From positions 1 to 5,783 of the forward strand of contig PWGF01000069.1 in assembly GCA_003554375.1 (NCBI GenBank): a stretch of 5,783 nucleotides of DNA, read 5' to 3'. This stretch comes from Spirochaetaceae bacterium. GTDB lineage: Bacteria; Spirochaetota; Spirochaetia; DSM-27196; SKKC01. Position 1 is the stretch's first letter. Every line of letters begins with the position of its first letter. Under the pieces are notes generated by a model. The model worked only from the letters and a program-made list of their open reading frames with translations. It was not told the origin of the DNA and searched no databases. Position numbers and translations under genes: made by a program. Positions 5,712-5,783 of this stretch are shown piece after piece.

Positions 5712-5783
5712 TATGCCGCGTACCGAAGAACTCTCCGTCACCGTTCCGGCCTGCCCCGACCACTCATAGGACGCATCCGGCCG
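5712..5783 (+). other. Downstream edge: no identifiable gene
   Basis: These 72 bases follow purD. One base after the purD stop, ATG 5713 opens an 18-codon frame (MPRTEELSVTVPACPDHS) ending at TAG 5767-5769; its third codon positions are mostly G/C, as in the pur genes, but it has no ribosome-binding site and no known match. Another ATG at 5708, overlapping the purD TGA as ATGA, is open to the window end, but its product (MICRVPKNSPSPFRPAP...) looks unlike a protein start. A weak hairpin, CGGCA (5702-5706) with TGCCG (5714-5718), spans the purD stop and lacks a T-run. No terminator is seen. Confidence 0.3.

Noticed and set aside
5702..5718. Hairpin CGGCA/TGCCG at the purD stop as a terminator
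   Set aside because: The stem is only 5 bp and no T-run follows.

Overview
The window holds a compact bacterial purine-biosynthesis cluster, purF-purM-purN-purD, all on the + strand. Ahead of it, also on the + strand, lies a separately promoted TatD-family metal-dependent hydrolase gene. Every gene identification rests on family motifs read from the translations; no database search was possible. The DNA is moderately GC-rich. PurF is the Bacillus type: a cleavable 11-residue propeptide and four cysteines placed for a [4Fe-4S] cluster. This differs from the E. coli type, in which the catalytic Cys directly follows the initiator Met. The order F-M-N-D resembles the end of the Bacillus-type pur operon (F-M-N-H-D) without purH. 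The phylum cannot be fixed from this window. No mobile element, CRISPR array, tRNA or rRNA was seen.

Layout. Bases 1-174 are an upstream region with a candidate promoter for tatD and, on the minus strand at the very edge, a possible ribosome-binding site and start codon of a divergent gene. TatD occupies 175-951. The 241-base gap 952-1192 contains a set of nested inverted repeats that can fold into a three-way junction, then a good sigma70-type promoter (TTGACC, 17 bases, TATACA). This promoter's predicted start point falls on the GTG start codon of purF, so purF may be made from a leaderless mRNA. PurF (1193-2737) is followed by a 112-base gap with a strong long-range hairpin built from two copies of AGGCGCCT, just upstream of the purM ribosome-binding site. 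purM (2850-3800) overlaps purN (3793-4449) by 8 bases, and purN is 5 bases from purD (4455-5711). The last 72 bases contain no gene that can be identified.

Together PurF (PRPP to phosphoribosylamine), PurD (phosphoribosylamine to GAR), PurN (GAR to FGAR, using 10-formyl-tetrahydrofolate) and PurM (FGAM to AIR) supply steps 1, 2, 3 and 5 of the IMP pathway. Step 4 (PurL/Q/S) and steps 6-10 must be encoded elsewhere if the pathway is complete. The window is largely ordinary housekeeping. The points most worth a second look are the apparent leaderless start of purF, the two structured intergenic regions, and a conserved Asp-to-Glu change at the presumed metal site of TatD.
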